DNA of 64,000 bases from CAVPMN01 sp963706425 (GCA_963706425.1 CAVPMN010000001.1:124001-188000), one strand, 5' to 3'. Counted from the stretch's first letter, positions 1 through 9,942 are shown. Translations and numbers: made by a program. Notes: generated from the sequence alone by a model not told the origin.

Positions 1-1513
1 GCTCGATGATGAGCGAGCCTCCCGACGGCAGCCACACCTTGCGGTCGAGGGCCTTGTGCACCTGCTCGTGCACGTGATGGCGCTCGAAGATCGACAGCGG
101 CTCGACCGATCGGTCGTAGTACTCGACCCGGTCGGCCAGCGCGGGCGAGATCGAGCCCACGTAGTCGCGAACATCGCGATAGAGGGCCTCGTCGTCGATG
201 ATGACGCCGCGGTAGTTGTCGTTGAACTCCTCGCGGATGACCCGCACGGCCATGTCGGGCTCTCGGTAGAGCAGGGCCGGGGCCTGGGTGGTCTTGGCCA
301 GCGCCTCGATCTGGGCCCACTGGTCGAGCAGCCGCCGCACGTCGCCCTCGATCTCCTCGCGGGTGACGCCCTCGGCCGCGGTGCGCACGATGAGGCCGTG
401 CTGGGCAGGCTTGACGCGGTCGAGGATCTGGCGCAGGCGCTTGCGCTCGTCGTCGGGCAGTCGCTTGGAGATGCCGTAGGTGGAGCTGTTGGGGATGAGC
501 ACCACGAAGCGGCCCGGCAGCGAGACCTCCTGGGTGAGCCTGGCTCCCTTGTGGGCGATCGGGTTCTTGGTGACCTGGCAGATGATGCTCTGCTTGGCCT
601 TGAGCATCTGCTCGATCTTCGGGGTGCCCTGCGACTCGATGTCCTCGGCGTCGTACTGCACGTCGCCGCGGTAGAGCACGGCGTTCTTCGGCGTGGCGAT
701 GTCGACGAACGCGGCTTCCATGCCCGGCAGCACGTTCTGCACCTTGCCGAGGTAGATGTTGCCGTGGATCTGCGACACGTCGTCGGCCGGGCGCGACACG
801 TAGTGCTCGATGAGGTTGCGGCCCTCGAGCACGGCGATCTGGGTGCCCTGGGGGCGCACGCTCACGGTCATGAGGTAGCGGCCGACCGGACGGCCCTTGC
901 GCTGCTTGCCCCGCCGCTTGTCGAGGGTCTCCTCGTCGAGCTCGATGTCGCCACCGCCGAGGATCGCCTCGACCGGCTTCACCGGTCCGGAGCTCTGGGC
1001 ACCACCTGCCCGACCGCCTCCGCCTCCGCTGCCACGACCGCGACCGCCACGACGGCGGCGGGGCTTGGCCGCCGGCTCGGGCGGGGCGCTCGCCTCGGGT
1101 GCCGGGCGGGAGTCGCCGATCTTCGGCTTGCGCACGAGCGCCCGCTCAGCTGCCTCGGCCGACTTCGGCCGGCCCTCCATGGCCCGCTCGGGCAGCTCGT
1201 CGGGCATGCGGCTGCGCTCGGCAGCCTTCGACTGACGGGCTGCCGCCGGCTCGGCGTCGCTCGCCGCGCCAGCCTCGGTGCTCGATGGCGACGGCTCGCC
1301 CGCGCCCTCGCCAGACGCCGGACGAGCCCCACCGGGCCGGCCTCGACCGCGCCCACCGCGCGATCCTCGCCGTCGCTTCGGGCGGGGCGGGCCGTCGCCG
1401 CCGTCGGCGCGACCTGCGTCGGCGCGGTCGCCGCGGCCGGCCTCAGGCGAGCTGGACTCGGCGGGGGCGGGCTTCTGCGGTTCGCTGTCTCGGTTGACGA
1501 CCGGTTCGGTCAT
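1..1513 (-). CDS. rne: Ribonuclease E/G, 5' part (runs off window)
   Basis: An endoribonuclease of the RNase E/G family, acting in mRNA turnover and rRNA processing. The frame is open from an ATG at 1513 to the window edge, giving about 504 residues. The first ~200 residues are low-complexity, rich in Arg, Gly, Pro and Ala, with several RRRGSRG-like runs that probably bind RNA; such extensions are common in actinobacterial RNase E. From about residue 215 the family core begins (RYLMTVSVRP, IAVLEGRNLIEHYV), followed by the embedded S1 domain (HGNIYLGKVQNVLPGMEAAF) and the conserved GLIVRTAAEG segment. The sequence stops at LPSGGSLIIE, just before the catalytic metal-binding aspartates, so the active site cannot be inspected. 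The following gene on the same strand (1532-2258) ends 18 bases upstream, so the two are probably co-transcribed. Confidence 0.93.
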   Translation of the reverse strand, partial: MTEPVVNRDSEPQKPAPAESSSPEAGRGDRADAGRADGGDGPPRPKRRRGSRGGRGRGRPGGARPASGEGAGEPSPSSTEAGAASDAEPAAARQSKAAERSRMPDELPERAMEGRPKSAEAAERALVRKPKIGDSRPAPEASAPPEPAAKPRRRRGGRGRGSGGGGGRAGGAQSSGPVKPVEAILGGGDIELDEETLDKRRGKQRKGRPVGRYLMTVSVRPQGTQIAVLEGRNLIEHYVSRPADDVSQIHGNIYLGKVQNVLPGMEAAFVDIATPKNAVLYRGDVQYDAEDIESQGTPKIEQMLKAKQSIICQVTKNPIAHKGARLTQEVSLPGRFVVLIPNSSTYGISKRLPDDERKRLRQILDRVKPAQHGLIVRTAAEGVTREEIEGDVRRLLDQWAQIEALAKTTQAPALLYREPDMAVRVIREEFNDNYRGVIIDDEALYRDVRDYVGSISPALADRVEYYDRSVEPLSIFERHHVHEQVHKALDRKVWLPSGGSLIIE

Positions 1514-1531
1514 GACGTGGTTCCTTCCTCA

Positions 1532-2258
1532 TCACGCACTCGCCTCGGCGGGTGCGGACGTCGCGTGAGCAGCGAGCAAGGGCTCGCGCTGCGCGCCGTC
1601 GATTTCGATCCATTGGGCCATGCGGTAGACCCGGCCCCCGACCTCGATGGGGTCGGGACGAGGCGGGTCGAACGCGCCCACCAGCTCGGCCGGGCGCACC
1701 CCGCGTGGTTGGGTGGCCAGCTCCGCGAGCAGCACCGCCGAGCCGTCGGCGTTCGGCTCGACCGACAACGCCCGCAGCGCCGGGCGCAGGTCGTCGGTGA
1801 CGGCCTGACCCTTGCGCTGGCGGGTGACGACGATCGAGTCGGCAGCCAGCATGCGGTCGACCTGGCGGGCCACCTCGGCGGCCGACTGGTCGGGCAGCTC
1901 GAGCCGCCACGAGCAGCTGGTGACCGCCTGCTGCAGCGACATCTGGCCGCTGCGGCAGCGGGGCCACGGTCTCGACGGTGAGACCCACCGGCAACAGGGG
2001 CGTGAGCCGATCGGGCAGGGCGTCGAGGTCGACAGGTTCGCCGCCGTCGACCAGATCGACGTCGAGGTACTCCGCCAGCGACTCGTGCCCGGTCGACAGG
2101 GCCAGGCCGAAGTGCACCTTGGGCCGCGGCGAGAACCCCTCGGTGCGGGCGACGGGCAGGGCCGCCCGCCGCAGGGCGCGCTCCCACATGCGGGCCACGT
2201 CGCGATGGCTGGTGAAGCGCACCTTGCCCAGCTTGGTGAACCGCAGGCGGATTCTCAT
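1532..2258 (-). CDS. Radical-SAM-linked protein (TIGR03936/DUF2344 type), frame broken
   Basis: A small companion protein that in many bacteria is fused to or sits beside the large radical-SAM protein found here just upstream; its biochemical role is not established. The N-terminus MRIRLRFTKLGKVRFTSHRD and the segment EGFSPRPKVHFGLALS are typical of the family. The reading frame changes near 1950: residues up to VAPLPQRP are in one frame and MSLQQAVTSCSW onwards in another, down to the stop at 1532. The span of 727 bases is 3n+1, so removing one base restores a full-length protein of about 241 residues. I read this as a sequencing insertion and not a pseudogene. The start overlaps the stop of the upstream radical-SAM gene by 4 bases (ATGA), which indicates translational coupling. 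Confidence 0.85.
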
Positions 2259-4270
2259 GCGGTCGCGCCGATCTGTGCCGCCGGCCCGGCCGACCCGACC
2301 TGTGCAGCCGACCCGACCTGCCCGTCGGCCGGTGGGCGGCCCAGCAGCGTGACCGGCACCTCACCGCCGGAGCCGAGGTCCTGACCGGTGCCCTGGCTGC
2401 CGCCCGCGGGGGGCACGGCCGAGGCCACGATGTGCTCGATGCAGTAGCCGGTGCACGCCCCGCAGTCGTAGCACGGGGTCCACCGGCAGTCGGGCAGCCC
2501 GAGCTCGCCGAGCGCGTCGCGCCAGTCCTGCCAGAGGAAGTCCTTGTGGAGCCCCGCCGAGAGGTGGTCCCAGGGCAGCACCTCGTCGTCGGTGCGATGG
2601 CGGTGGGCGTACCAGTCGGGGCTCAGCCCGTGCTCGGCCATCACCTCGAGCCAGAGGTCGTGGTCGAAGTGCTCGGTCCACTCCTGGAAGATGCCGCCGC
2701 GGCGCCACACCTCTTCGATGACCACGCCCAGCCGGCGGTCACCCCGGCTGACGATGCCCTCGATGAGGGTGGCCTTGGGGTCGTGCCACTTGAGCTGCAC
2801 GCCGCGCTCGCGCCGGGTGGCGTCGCGCAGCAGGTCGATCTTGCGGTAGAGCTCGGCGACGGTGTTCTGCCCGAACCACTGGAACGGCGTGAACGGCTTG
2901 GGCACGAACCCGCCGACCGACACGGTGACCGAGGCCTGCTTGTGGTGGCGCCGGCCGATCTCGACCACGTTGCGGGCCAGGTCGGCGATGCCGAGCGTGT
3001 CGTCGTCGGTCTCGGTGGGCAGGCCGGTGAGGAAGTAGAGCTTCACCCGCCGCCAGCCCTGCGAGTAGGCGCTCTCGACGGCGCCGTAGAGGTCTTCTTC
3101 TCGGATGAGCTTGTTGATCACCTGGCGCATGCGCCACGTGCCGGCCTCGGGCGCGAAGGTGAGCCCGGTGCGCTGGGCCCGCTGGATCTGGGTGGCGAGC
3201 CCCACGGTGAAGGCGTCGACCCGCAGGCTGGGCAGCGACACCGACACCGGTTGCCCGTCGGTGGCGCCGTCGACCACGCCCTGCACGACCTGCTCGATGC
3301 CGCTGAAGTCGGCGGTCGACAGCGAGGTGAGGGCGACCTCTTCGTAGCCGGTGCGGCGCAGGCCCTGGGCGATCATGTCGCGCACCTGCTCGGCCGGGCG
3401 CTCGCGCACCGGTCGGGTGATCATGCCCGCCTGGCAGAACCGGCACCCACGGGTGCAGCCGCGGAACACCTCGACGTTGAGCCGATCGTGCACCACCTCG
3501 GTGAGCGGCACGAGCTGCTGTTTGGGATAGGGCCACTCGGCCAGGTCGGCGACCGTGCGCTTCTCGACCAGCGCGGGCACGTCGGCGAACCGGGGCGTCA
3601 CCGCCTTGAGATCGCCCGCCTCGTAGACCACGTCGTACATGGACGGCACGTAGACACCCGGCACCCGGGCCAGCTCACGCAGCACGTCGTGGCGCGACGA
3701 GTCGGTGCGGCCCGAGGCCTTCCACGAGCCGAGCACCTCGGTGATCTGGCCGACCACCTCCTCGCCGTCGCCGAGCACGACCACGTCGAGGAAGTCGGCG
3801 AGGGGCTCGGGGTTGTAGGTGCAGTGCCCGCCCGCGATGACGATGGGGTGATCGGCCCGCCGGTCGGCGCTGCGCACCGGCACCCCGGCGAGGTCGATGC
3901 AGTTGAGCACGTTGGTGTAGACGAGCTCCGCCGACAGGTTGAAGGCCAGCACGTCGAACTGGCCGGCGGGCGCGTGCGTGTCGACCGAGAACAGCGGGAG
4001 CTTCTCGGCGCGCAACAACACATCGAGGTCGACCCACGGGGCGTAGGACCGTTCGGCCACCGCGTCGGGCCGCTCGTTGAGGATCTCGTAGAGGATCTGC
4101 AGGCCCTGGTTGGGCAGGCCGATCTCGTAGGTGTCGGGGTAGACGAGCAGCCAGGAGACCTTGCCGGGGCCGTGTTGTGGCCGGATGGCGCCGTCTTCGA
4201 GGCCGATGTAGCGGGCTGGCTTCTGGACCCTGGCCAACAGGGGTTCGAGCTGTGGCCACAGATCGTTCAT
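2255..4270 (-). CDS. B12-binding/radical-SAM protein (TIGR03960 family)
   Basis: A 671-residue radical-SAM enzyme of the uncharacterised TIGR03960 family. The N-terminal third contains a cobalamin-binding-like region (WLLVYPDTYEIGLPNQG, VLAFNLSAELVYTN, IAGGHCTYNPEPLADF), and the radical-SAM core carries the 4Fe-4S motif CTRGCRFC near residue 275. The C-terminus holds further cysteines (CRWTPCYDCGACTGYC) that could bind a second cluster, followed by about 40 low-complexity residues. The substrate is unknown; the family is regularly paired with the DUF2344-type gene that follows with a 4-base overlap. The ATG at 4270 begins the conserved N-terminus. About 95 bases separate it from rodA upstream. 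Confidence 0.9.
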   Translation of the reverse strand: MNDLWPQLEPLLARVQKPARYIGLEDGAIRPQHGPGKVSWLLVYPDTYEIGLPNQGLQILYEILNERPDAVAERSYAPWVDLDVLLRAEKLPLFSVDTHAPAGQFDVLAFNLSAELVYTNVLNCIDLAGVPVRSADRRADHPIVIAGGHCTYNPEPLADFLDVVVLGDGEEVVGQITEVLGSWKASGRTDSSRHDVLRELARVPGVYVPSMYDVVYEAGDLKAVTPRFADVPALVEKRTVADLAEWPYPKQQLVPLTEVVHDRLNVEVFRGCTRGCRFCQAGMITRPVRERPAEQVRDMIAQGLRRTGYEEVALTSLSTADFSGIEQVVQGVVDGATDGQPVSVSLPSLRVDAFTVGLATQIQRAQRTGLTFAPEAGTWRMRQVINKLIREEDLYGAVESAYSQGWRRVKLYFLTGLPTETDDDTLGIADLARNVVEIGRRHHKQASVTVSVGGFVPKPFTPFQWFGQNTVAELYRKIDLLRDATRRERGVQLKWHDPKATLIEGIVSRGDRRLGVVIEEVWRRGGIFQEWTEHFDHDLWLEVMAEHGLSPDWYAHRHRTDDEVLPWDHLSAGLHKDFLWQDWRDALGELGLPDCRWTPCYDCGACTGYCIEHIVASAVPPAGGSQGTGQDLGSGGEVPVTLLGRPPADGQVGSAAQVGSAGPAAQIGATA

Positions 4271-4365
4271 TTGGGGAGATGCTACCGCCTCGTCGGCTCA
4301 GCGGGTGGTGGCGGCCCTCGCGCGCAGGGTGATCAGCGGAGTCGAGCGGCCGGCGGCCGCGGTGA

Positions 4366-5520
4366 TCAGCGGAAGCGGCGCATGTGCACGTTGAGCACCA
4401 GACCCAGTCCGGCGAAGGTGGCGAGCATCGACGAGCCGCCGTAGGACAGCAGGGGCAAGGGAATGCCCGTGACCGGCATGATGCCCATGGTCATCCCCAC
4501 GTTCTCGAACACCTGGAACACCAGCATCGACAGCACGCCGACGCAGAACAGGGTGCCCAGCTGGTCGCGGGAGAGCTGGGCGGCGCGCCAGATGCGCCAC
4601 ATCACCACCCCGTAGAGGGCCAGCACGGTGGCCCCACCGACGAAGCCGAGCTCCTCGCCCACCACCGTGAAGATGAAGTCGGTCTGCTGCTCGGGCACGA
4701 AGCCGAGTTGGGTCTGGCGGCCGTTGAACAGCCCGTCGCCGGTGATCGTCCCGGCGGCGATCGCCATCTGGCTCTGGTCGACGTTGTAGGTGGCCTCCAC
4801 GTTCGAGGCCGGGTCGAGGAACGCCGTGAGGCGGTCCTTCTGGTACTGCTTCAACACGCTCGAGTTGAGCACCGCCAGCACCACGACCAGCCCCACCAGG
4901 GTGAGCGCCAGGATGTAGCGGAGTCGCAGGCCGGCCACGAGCAGCATGCCGAGCACGATCGACACCAGCACCAGCACCGTGCCGAGGTCGGGCTGCAACA
5001 GGATCAGCCCCATCGGCGCGCCCGACACCACCAGCAGCACGGCGAGCCGGCGCAGGTCGATGTCGCCGGCCCACATCGCCAGCAGCGAGCCCAGGGCGAG
5101 GATGAGCGACAGCTTGGCGAACTCGGCCGGCTGCAGCTGGAACGACCCGAAGCCGAACCAGGCCTGCGCCCCCTTCGACTGTTGCCCGAAGGGCGAGAGC
5201 ACGCCGAACAGCAGGAGCATCGTGCCGCCGTAGAACAGCCAGGCCCAGTCGCGCAGCCGGCGGTAGTCGACGAGCGTGGCCAGCACCATCACGCCGACGC
5301 CCACCACGAAGAACATGCCCTGGCGCATCAGGAACGACGTGTCGGCAGGGTCGGTGGGCCCGCGGGTCGAGCTGAACACCATCAAGACACCCATGGCGCC
5401 CAGCGCCACCACGCTCACGAGGAGCACGACGTCGACGTGGCGCCACGGCGCCGACAGGTCGCGCCGGCTGCGATCGGGCCCGGTGCGGCCCATGCCCGGG
5501 CCGAGGGTGGAGATGGCCAT
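4366..5520 (-). CDS. rodA: Rod shape-determining SEDS glycosyltransferase RodA
   Basis: A polytopic SEDS-family peptidoglycan glycosyltransferase (384 residues) that polymerises lipid II during cylindrical growth together with a class B PBP. About ten hydrophobic segments are visible. Family signatures include QPDLGTVLVLVSI, YKQ-like VLKQYQKDRLTAFLDP, the GLFNGRQTQLGFVPEQQTDF loop, and the C-terminal LPLLSYGGSSM. It directly abuts the PBP2 gene: the PBP2 stop occupies 5521-5523 and the rodA ATG ends at 5520. This places it last in the mreBCD-PBP2-rodA operon. Opposition to FtsW rests on the neighbours, since the two families are similar in sequence. Confidence 0.95.
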   Translation of the reverse strand: MAISTLGPGMGRTGPDRSRRDLSAPWRHVDVVLLVSVVALGAMGVLMVFSSTRGPTDPADTSFLMRQGMFFVVGVGVMVLATLVDYRRLRDWAWLFYGGTMLLLFGVLSPFGQQSKGAQAWFGFGSFQLQPAEFAKLSLILALGSLLAMWAGDIDLRRLAVLLVVSGAPMGLILLQPDLGTVLVLVSIVLGMLLVAGLRLRYILALTLVGLVVVLAVLNSSVLKQYQKDRLTAFLDPASNVEATYNVDQSQMAIAAGTITGDGLFNGRQTQLGFVPEQQTDFIFTVVGEELGFVGGATVLALYGVVMWRIWRAAQLSRDQLGTLFCVGVLSMLVFQVFENVGMTMGIMPVTGIPLPLLSYGGSSMLATFAGLGLVLNVHMRRFR

Positions 5521-7497
5521 CTACTCCGACCCTCCCGCGATGTCGGCCAGGTCGGTGAGGCTCTGACCCGACACCAGCTCGAGGATGCGACGCACCACCG
5601 GTGCGGCCGCTTCGGCGCCGAAGCCCGCCTCCTCGAGGATGGCGGCCATGGCGTATTGCGGGTTGTCGGCCGGGGCGAAGGTGGCGAACCAGGCCGAGTC
5701 GGCCTTGTCGTTGACCTCGGCGGTGCCGGTCTTCGACGCGATCGGGAAGGCCGTCTGGTCGAACCCGCTGAACGGGGCGGTGGCCGTGCCCCGCGAGTAG
5801 GTGGTGACGGCGCGGAGGCCCTCGACGATGGGATCGCGCACCTCGGGGGGAAGGTCGACCTGGTTCTTCACCACCGGCTCGACCACGCGCACGACGTCGG
5901 CCGGATCGTTGGGATCGCCACCGGGCACCAGGATCTGCTTGACCACCTGCGGCTGGTAGACCGTGCCGCCGTTGGCGATGGTGGCGTAGACGTTGGCCAA
6001 CTGCAGGGGCGTCACGAGCACGTCGCCCTGGCCGACCGACATGTTGATGTTGTCACCGGGATACCACGTGGGGTCGCCGAGCTCCTGCTCCTCGGGGGGC
6101 AGCGACTCCCAGATGCCCCGCTTCCACTCCGGGGTGGGGATGTTGCCGGGACGCTCGTCGACGAGCGGGATGCCCGAACGGCTGCCGAGGCCGAAGGCCT
6201 GGGCAGCCTCCTGCATGGCCAGCTCTCCGTGCTGATCGCTCTCCCGATAGAAGCGGTGGCCGAGCCAGTAGTAGAAGACGTCACTCGACACGGCGAGCGA
6301 CTGCCACAACCGCACCGAGCCCGCGGCGTTGGGGCTACCGAACACACGGTCGCCGGCGTCGTAAGAGCCGGTGTCGTTGTAGGTGCTGGTCTCGTCGATG
6401 AGCCCGTTGGTCATGGCCGCATAGGCGGTGATCGGCTTGAAGGTGGAGCCGGGCGCGTACTGGCCCTGGATGGCTCGGTTGATGAACGGGTTGGCGCTCT
6501 CGGCGCCGCCGGTGAGCTGCGCGTAGCGAGTGCTGCTGATGCCGTTCACCCACTCCTCGGGGTCGTAGGTGGGGGCGGACGCCATGGCGACCACGCCACC
6601 GTTGCGCGGGTCGAGCACCACCACCGCGCCGGCGGGTGCGTTGCGCAGCTTGCCGTCGCGCGTGCGGCCACCCTGTAGCGACTCGAGCTTCTCGGTGAGG
6701 GCCTGCTCGGCGAGGTTCTGCACGTCGAGCTCGACGGTGAGCTGGATGTCGTTGCCGGGCACCGGTTGCTGCTCGTCGATGGTGCGCACCACGCGGTTCT
6801 GAGCATCGACCTCGACCGTCTTCAGGCCCGGTTGCCCGCGCAGCTCGTCCTCGTAGGTGCGCTCGACACCGTTCTTGCCGATGTTCGAGTTCGGTTGATA
6901 GGGCTTGGCGATCGCTCTCGGATCGGCGGTGGTGCCCTGCTTCTCCTCGATCTCCGTCTCGGAGATCCGGCCGACGTAGCCGAGGACGTGGGCGGCCACC
7001 GCACCCTGCGGATAGGCGCGCACCGACTCGCGGGTGACGTCGACCGCGGGGAACTCGTCGGCCCGCTCACTCAGATAGAGGTAGAGCTCCTCGGGCACGT
7101 CGATGGCCACCGGCACCGGCTGCAAGGGGTTGTACTGCAGGTCGACCAGGCGGCGCTCGATGGCCGCCACCTTGGTGGGGGCCCCGAAGCGGGTGAGGGT
7201 CTCGGCGAGCGTGAGCAGCATGGCGTCGGAGTTCTCGACCGACTCGAGCTCACGGGGGTTGACGGTGACCACCAGCGAGGTGCGGTTGTCGACGATGACG
7301 TCGCCGCTGGCGTCGAGGATGCGGCCTCGGGGCGCCTCCTCGGAGATCGTGCGCACCCGGTTGGCCTGCGCCTCGACGGCATAGTCGGGGGCCGCCATCA
7401 CCTGGAGGTACCAGAGCCGGGCGAACAGCGCCCCGAAGAGCGAGACCACGACGATGCCGAGGATGCTCAGCCTGAGACGAGGTGATTCGTTGTCCAT
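5521..7497 (-). CDS. mrdA: Penicillin-binding protein 2 (elongation transpeptidase)
   Basis: A class B penicillin-binding protein of 658 residues that cross-links peptidoglycan in the elongasome, paired with RodA. It has an N-terminal membrane anchor (LSILGIVVVSLFGALFARLW), a dimerisation region, and a C-terminal transpeptidase domain with the catalytic SxxK motif in APGSTFKPI, the SxN-region serine in AVSSDVFYYW, and the KTGTAE motif. Length is normal for the family. The gene lies between mreD and rodA on the same strand. Confidence 0.95.
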   Translation of the reverse strand: MDNESPRLRLSILGIVVVSLFGALFARLWYLQVMAAPDYAVEAQANRVRTISEEAPRGRILDASGDVIVDNRTSLVVTVNPRELESVENSDAMLLTLAETLTRFGAPTKVAAIERRLVDLQYNPLQPVPVAIDVPEELYLYLSERADEFPAVDVTRESVRAYPQGAVAAHVLGYVGRISETEIEEKQGTTADPRAIAKPYQPNSNIGKNGVERTYEDELRGQPGLKTVEVDAQNRVVRTIDEQQPVPGNDIQLTVELDVQNLAEQALTEKLESLQGGRTRDGKLRNAPAGAVVVLDPRNGGVVAMASAPTYDPEEWVNGISSTRYAQLTGGAESANPFINRAIQGQYAPGSTFKPITAYAAMTNGLIDETSTYNDTGSYDAGDRVFGSPNAAGSVRLWQSLAVSSDVFYYWLGHRFYRESDQHGELAMQEAAQAFGLGSRSGIPLVDERPGNIPTPEWKRGIWESLPPEEQELGDPTWYPGDNINMSVGQGDVLVTPLQLANVYATIANGGTVYQPQVVKQILVPGGDPNDPADVVRVVEPVVKNQVDLPPEVRDPIVEGLRAVTTYSRGTATAPFSGFDQTAFPIASKTGTAEVNDKADSAWFATFAPADNPQYAMAAILEEAGFGAEAAAPVVRRILELVSGQSLTDLADIAGGSE

Positions 7498-7528
7498 GGT
7501 CGGTGGTCAGTCCAGCAGATCGAAGGGG

Positions 7529-8035
7529 TCAGCGGAGCGCGGGCCGCAGGTTGGTCTCGTCGTCCCACGCCCACACGAGCAGGCGACGGGCGACGGGGAA
7601 CAGCAAGGCGTTGACGACCGCCACGACCAGCATGATCACGGGCAGGCGGCCACTGACCGCGCCGTGCTGGCCGAGGACCACGCTCACCCCTGCGTAAAGG
7701 GCCACGCCCGCGGCGCTGAGCACTGCGGTGAGCAGAGGCGGCAGCAGCCGGTTGGCGCGCAGCACCGTGCCCTGGAGTCGCCCGGCCACGAAGCCGATCA
7801 GGCAGTAGACGAGCGCGGAGAGACCGAGCGGCGTCTGGAGCATGAGATCGAGCGTGAGGCCGGCGAAGAACCCGGCGGCCGCGCCCCGGTCGGGCCCGCC
7901 GGTGATGCCGGCCACGACGGCGATGAGGAGGAAGACATCGGCGCTCACGTCGGCGATGCGCAGCTGGGAGAACACGCCCCGTTGCAGGACGGCGGCCGAC
8001 AGCAGGATGAGCGCGATGCGCAGAGCGGGCTTCAT
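7529..8035 (-). CDS. mreD: Rod shape-determining protein MreD
   Basis: A small integral membrane protein (168 residues) of the elongation complex. It has five or six hydrophobic stretches, beginning MKPALRIALILLSAAVLQRG, and a conserved middle (GFFAGLTLDLMLQTPLGLSA). The start at 8035 was chosen because the preceding in-frame sequence is not MreD-like and covers the mreC 3' end. Its position between mreC and PBP2 supports the assignment. Sequence conservation in MreD is low, so the call depends partly on context. Confidence 0.9.
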   Translation of the reverse strand: MKPALRIALILLSAAVLQRGVFSQLRIADVSADVFLLIAVVAGITGGPDRGAAAGFFAGLTLDLMLQTPLGLSALVYCLIGFVAGRLQGTVLRANRLLPPLLTAVLSAAGVALYAGVSVVLGQHGAVSGRLPVIMLVVAVVNALLFPVARRLLVWAWDDETNLRPALR

Positions 8036-8048
8036 GCCCGGATCTCCG

Positions 8049-8879
8049 TCATGGCTCCGCCGGTTCCCAGAGCACGACGGTGACGAAGGCCAGGTCGGCC
8101 TGCTTCGCGAGCATGTCGATCTGCAGCTCGCGCTGGAGCGCGCCCGTGTCGTCCCCGACCTCGGCGATGGTGCCGATGGGGATCCCCTGCGGGAAGGTCG
8201 ATCCTTCGACGCCGCTGGTGACCACGATCTGACCGGGCAGGACGATGCGGTCGACGTCGACGATCGCCTCGAGCCGGGTGCCGTCGCCGGTTCCCTGCGC
8301 GACACCCAACACGTTGGTGCCCACCACGCTGAAGCCGACCTTGACGTTGCCGCCCGAGAGCAGGTCGATCACGGCGCGGTCGCCCGACGTGCGCACGACG
8401 CGTCCGACCAGACCTTGACCGGTCACCACCGCCATGCCTTTCCGGATGCCGGCACTTTCGCCCTTGTCGATCTCGATCGTGCTGTCGAAGTTGGAGATGG
8501 CGCCGGAGATGACCCGTGCCCGCGCGGTGGGCAGGTCGCCGACGAACTCGATGCCCGCTTGTTCCAGCAGTTGGCGCAGCGAGTCCTTGGCCACCTCGCC
8601 GCTCGTGATCTGTCCCTCGAGCTCGTCGACGCGCTCGCGCAGCGCCACGTTCTCGTCCTCGAGGCGGCCGAAGTCGAACGCACCGCGCCACGCATCGCCA
8701 ACAGGCTCGAACGTGTCGCTGGCGAAGTCGCCGACGGGCTCGAACGCGGCCAGGACGGCCGAGCGGGCCCGGTCGAGCGGCGCGAAGCCCCGGTAGTCGA
8801 GCGTGAGGAGCGTGACCGAGGTGAGGATCAGGAGCAGCAGCGTGAAGCGGGAACGCCCGGTGCGCCGGGAGACAGCCAC
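8049..8879 (-). CDS. mreC: Rod shape-determining protein MreC
   Basis: A bitopic periplasm-side scaffold (276 residues) that links MreB filaments to PBP2/RodA. There is an N-terminal transmembrane helix (FTLLLLILTSVTLLTLDYRG), then a coiled coil (LEDENVALRERVDELEG), then two beta-barrel-like domains with the typical motifs GLVGRVVRTSGDRAVIDLLS and VVTSGVEGSTFPQGIPIG. It follows mreB by about 13 bases and overlaps no other gene. Confidence 0.94.
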   Translation of the reverse strand: MAVSRRTGRSRFTLLLLILTSVTLLTLDYRGFAPLDRARSAVLAAFEPVGDFASDTFEPVGDAWRGAFDFGRLEDENVALRERVDELEGQITSGEVAKDSLRQLLEQAGIEFVGDLPTARARVISGAISNFDSTIEIDKGESAGIRKGMAVVTGQGLVGRVVRTSGDRAVIDLLSGGNVKVGFSVVGTNVLGVAQGTGDGTRLEAIVDVDRIVLPGQIVVTSGVEGSTFPQGIPIGTIAEVGDDTGALQRELQIDMLAKQADLAFVTVVLWEPAEP

Positions 8880-8892
8880 AGTTGGGGTTGCC

Positions 8893-9942
8893 TCAACCGC
8901 TCACGTTGGCCGAGAACAGCACGCCCTTCAGTGCCTCGAATTCCTCGAGTGACTGGCCGGATCCGATCGCCACGGCGTAGAGCGGGTTCGGGGCGATGAT
9001 GATGGGCATGCCGGTCTCGTGCTCGAGGCGGGCATCGATGCCGTTGAGCAGGGCGCCACCACCAGCGAGGACGATGCCCTGCTCCATGATGTCGGCCGCC
9101 AGCTCGGGCGGGGTCTTGTCGAGGGTCACCTTCACGGCGTCGACGATGGCCGACACCGGCTCGTCGAGGGCTTCGCGGATCTCCTCGGTGGACGTGACGA
9201 TCGTCTTCGGCAGCCCGGTGACGAGATCGCGGCCGCGGATCTCGGCGTGCATCTCCTGTTCGAGCGGCCACGCCGATCCGAGGGCCATCTTCACCTCTTC
9301 GGCGGTGCGCTCGCCGAGAGCGAGGCTGTACTCCTTCTTGATGAAGTTGATGATGGCGTCGTCGAGCTCGTCGCCGCCGACACGGATCGACTGGCTCGTG
9401 ACCACGCCGCCGAGGGAGATCACCGCGACCTCGGTGGTGCCACCGCCGATGTCGACGATCATGTTGCCGGTGGGCTCCTGCACGGGCAGGCCCGAACCGA
9501 TGGCCGCGGCCATCGGCTCTTCGATGATGTAGGCCGGCTTGCGTGCACCGGCGAACTCGGCGGCCTCCTGCACGGCGCGCTGCTCGACCGGCGTGATGCC
9601 CGACGGCACGGCGATGACCATGCGGGGCTTGGCCCAACGCGAACGATGCACCTTCTGGATGAAGTAGCGCAGCATCTTCTCGCAGTAGTCGAAGTCGGCG
9701 ATGACGCCGTCTTTCAACGGGCGGATGGAGCGGATGTGCGCGGGCGTGCGGCCGATCATGCGCTTGGCCTCGGCCCCCACCGCGACCGGGCGGCCGTCGT
9801 TGACGTTGACCGCCACGACCGACGGCTCGTTGAGCACGATGCCTTCGCCGCGCACGTAGATGAGCGTGTTGGCCGTGCCGAGGTCGACGGCCATGTCGCG
9901 ACCCATGAAGGAGGAGAGCGACGAGAGGACTTGTGCAGCCAT
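8893..9942 (-). CDS. mreB: Actin-like cell-shape protein MreB
   Basis: The bacterial actin homologue (349 residues) that positions the elongasome. The nucleotide-binding motifs are clear: DLGTANTLIYVRGEGIVLNE (phosphate 1), DIGGGTTEVAVISLGGVV (phosphate 2) and the adenosine loop GIVLAGGGALLNGID. First gene of the mreBCD-PBP2-rodA operon. The 172 bases upstream to the ndk stop hold no gene and probably carry the operon promoter; I could not point to a convincing -10/-35 pair. Confidence 0.97.
   Translation of the reverse strand: MAAQVLSSLSSFMGRDMAVDLGTANTLIYVRGEGIVLNEPSVVAVNVNDGRPVAVGAEAKRMIGRTPAHIRSIRPLKDGVIADFDYCEKMLRYFIQKVHRSRWAKPRMVIAVPSGITPVEQRAVQEAAEFAGARKPAYIIEEPMAAAIGSGLPVQEPTGNMIVDIGGGTTEVAVISLGGVVTSQSIRVGGDELDDAIINFIKKEYSLALGERTAEEVKMALGSAWPLEQEMHAEIRGRDLVTGLPKTIVTSTEEIREALDEPVSAIVDAVKVTLDKTPPELAADIMEQGIVLAGGGALLNGIDARLEHETGMPIIIAPNPLYAVAIGSGQSLEEFEALKGVLFSANVSG

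Noticed and set aside
2432..4444. A 670-residue open frame on the plus strand opposite the radical-SAM gene
   Set aside because: High-GC antisense shadow: His/Val/Leu/Gly-rich with no domain and no ribosome-binding site; the minus strand has clear family motifs.
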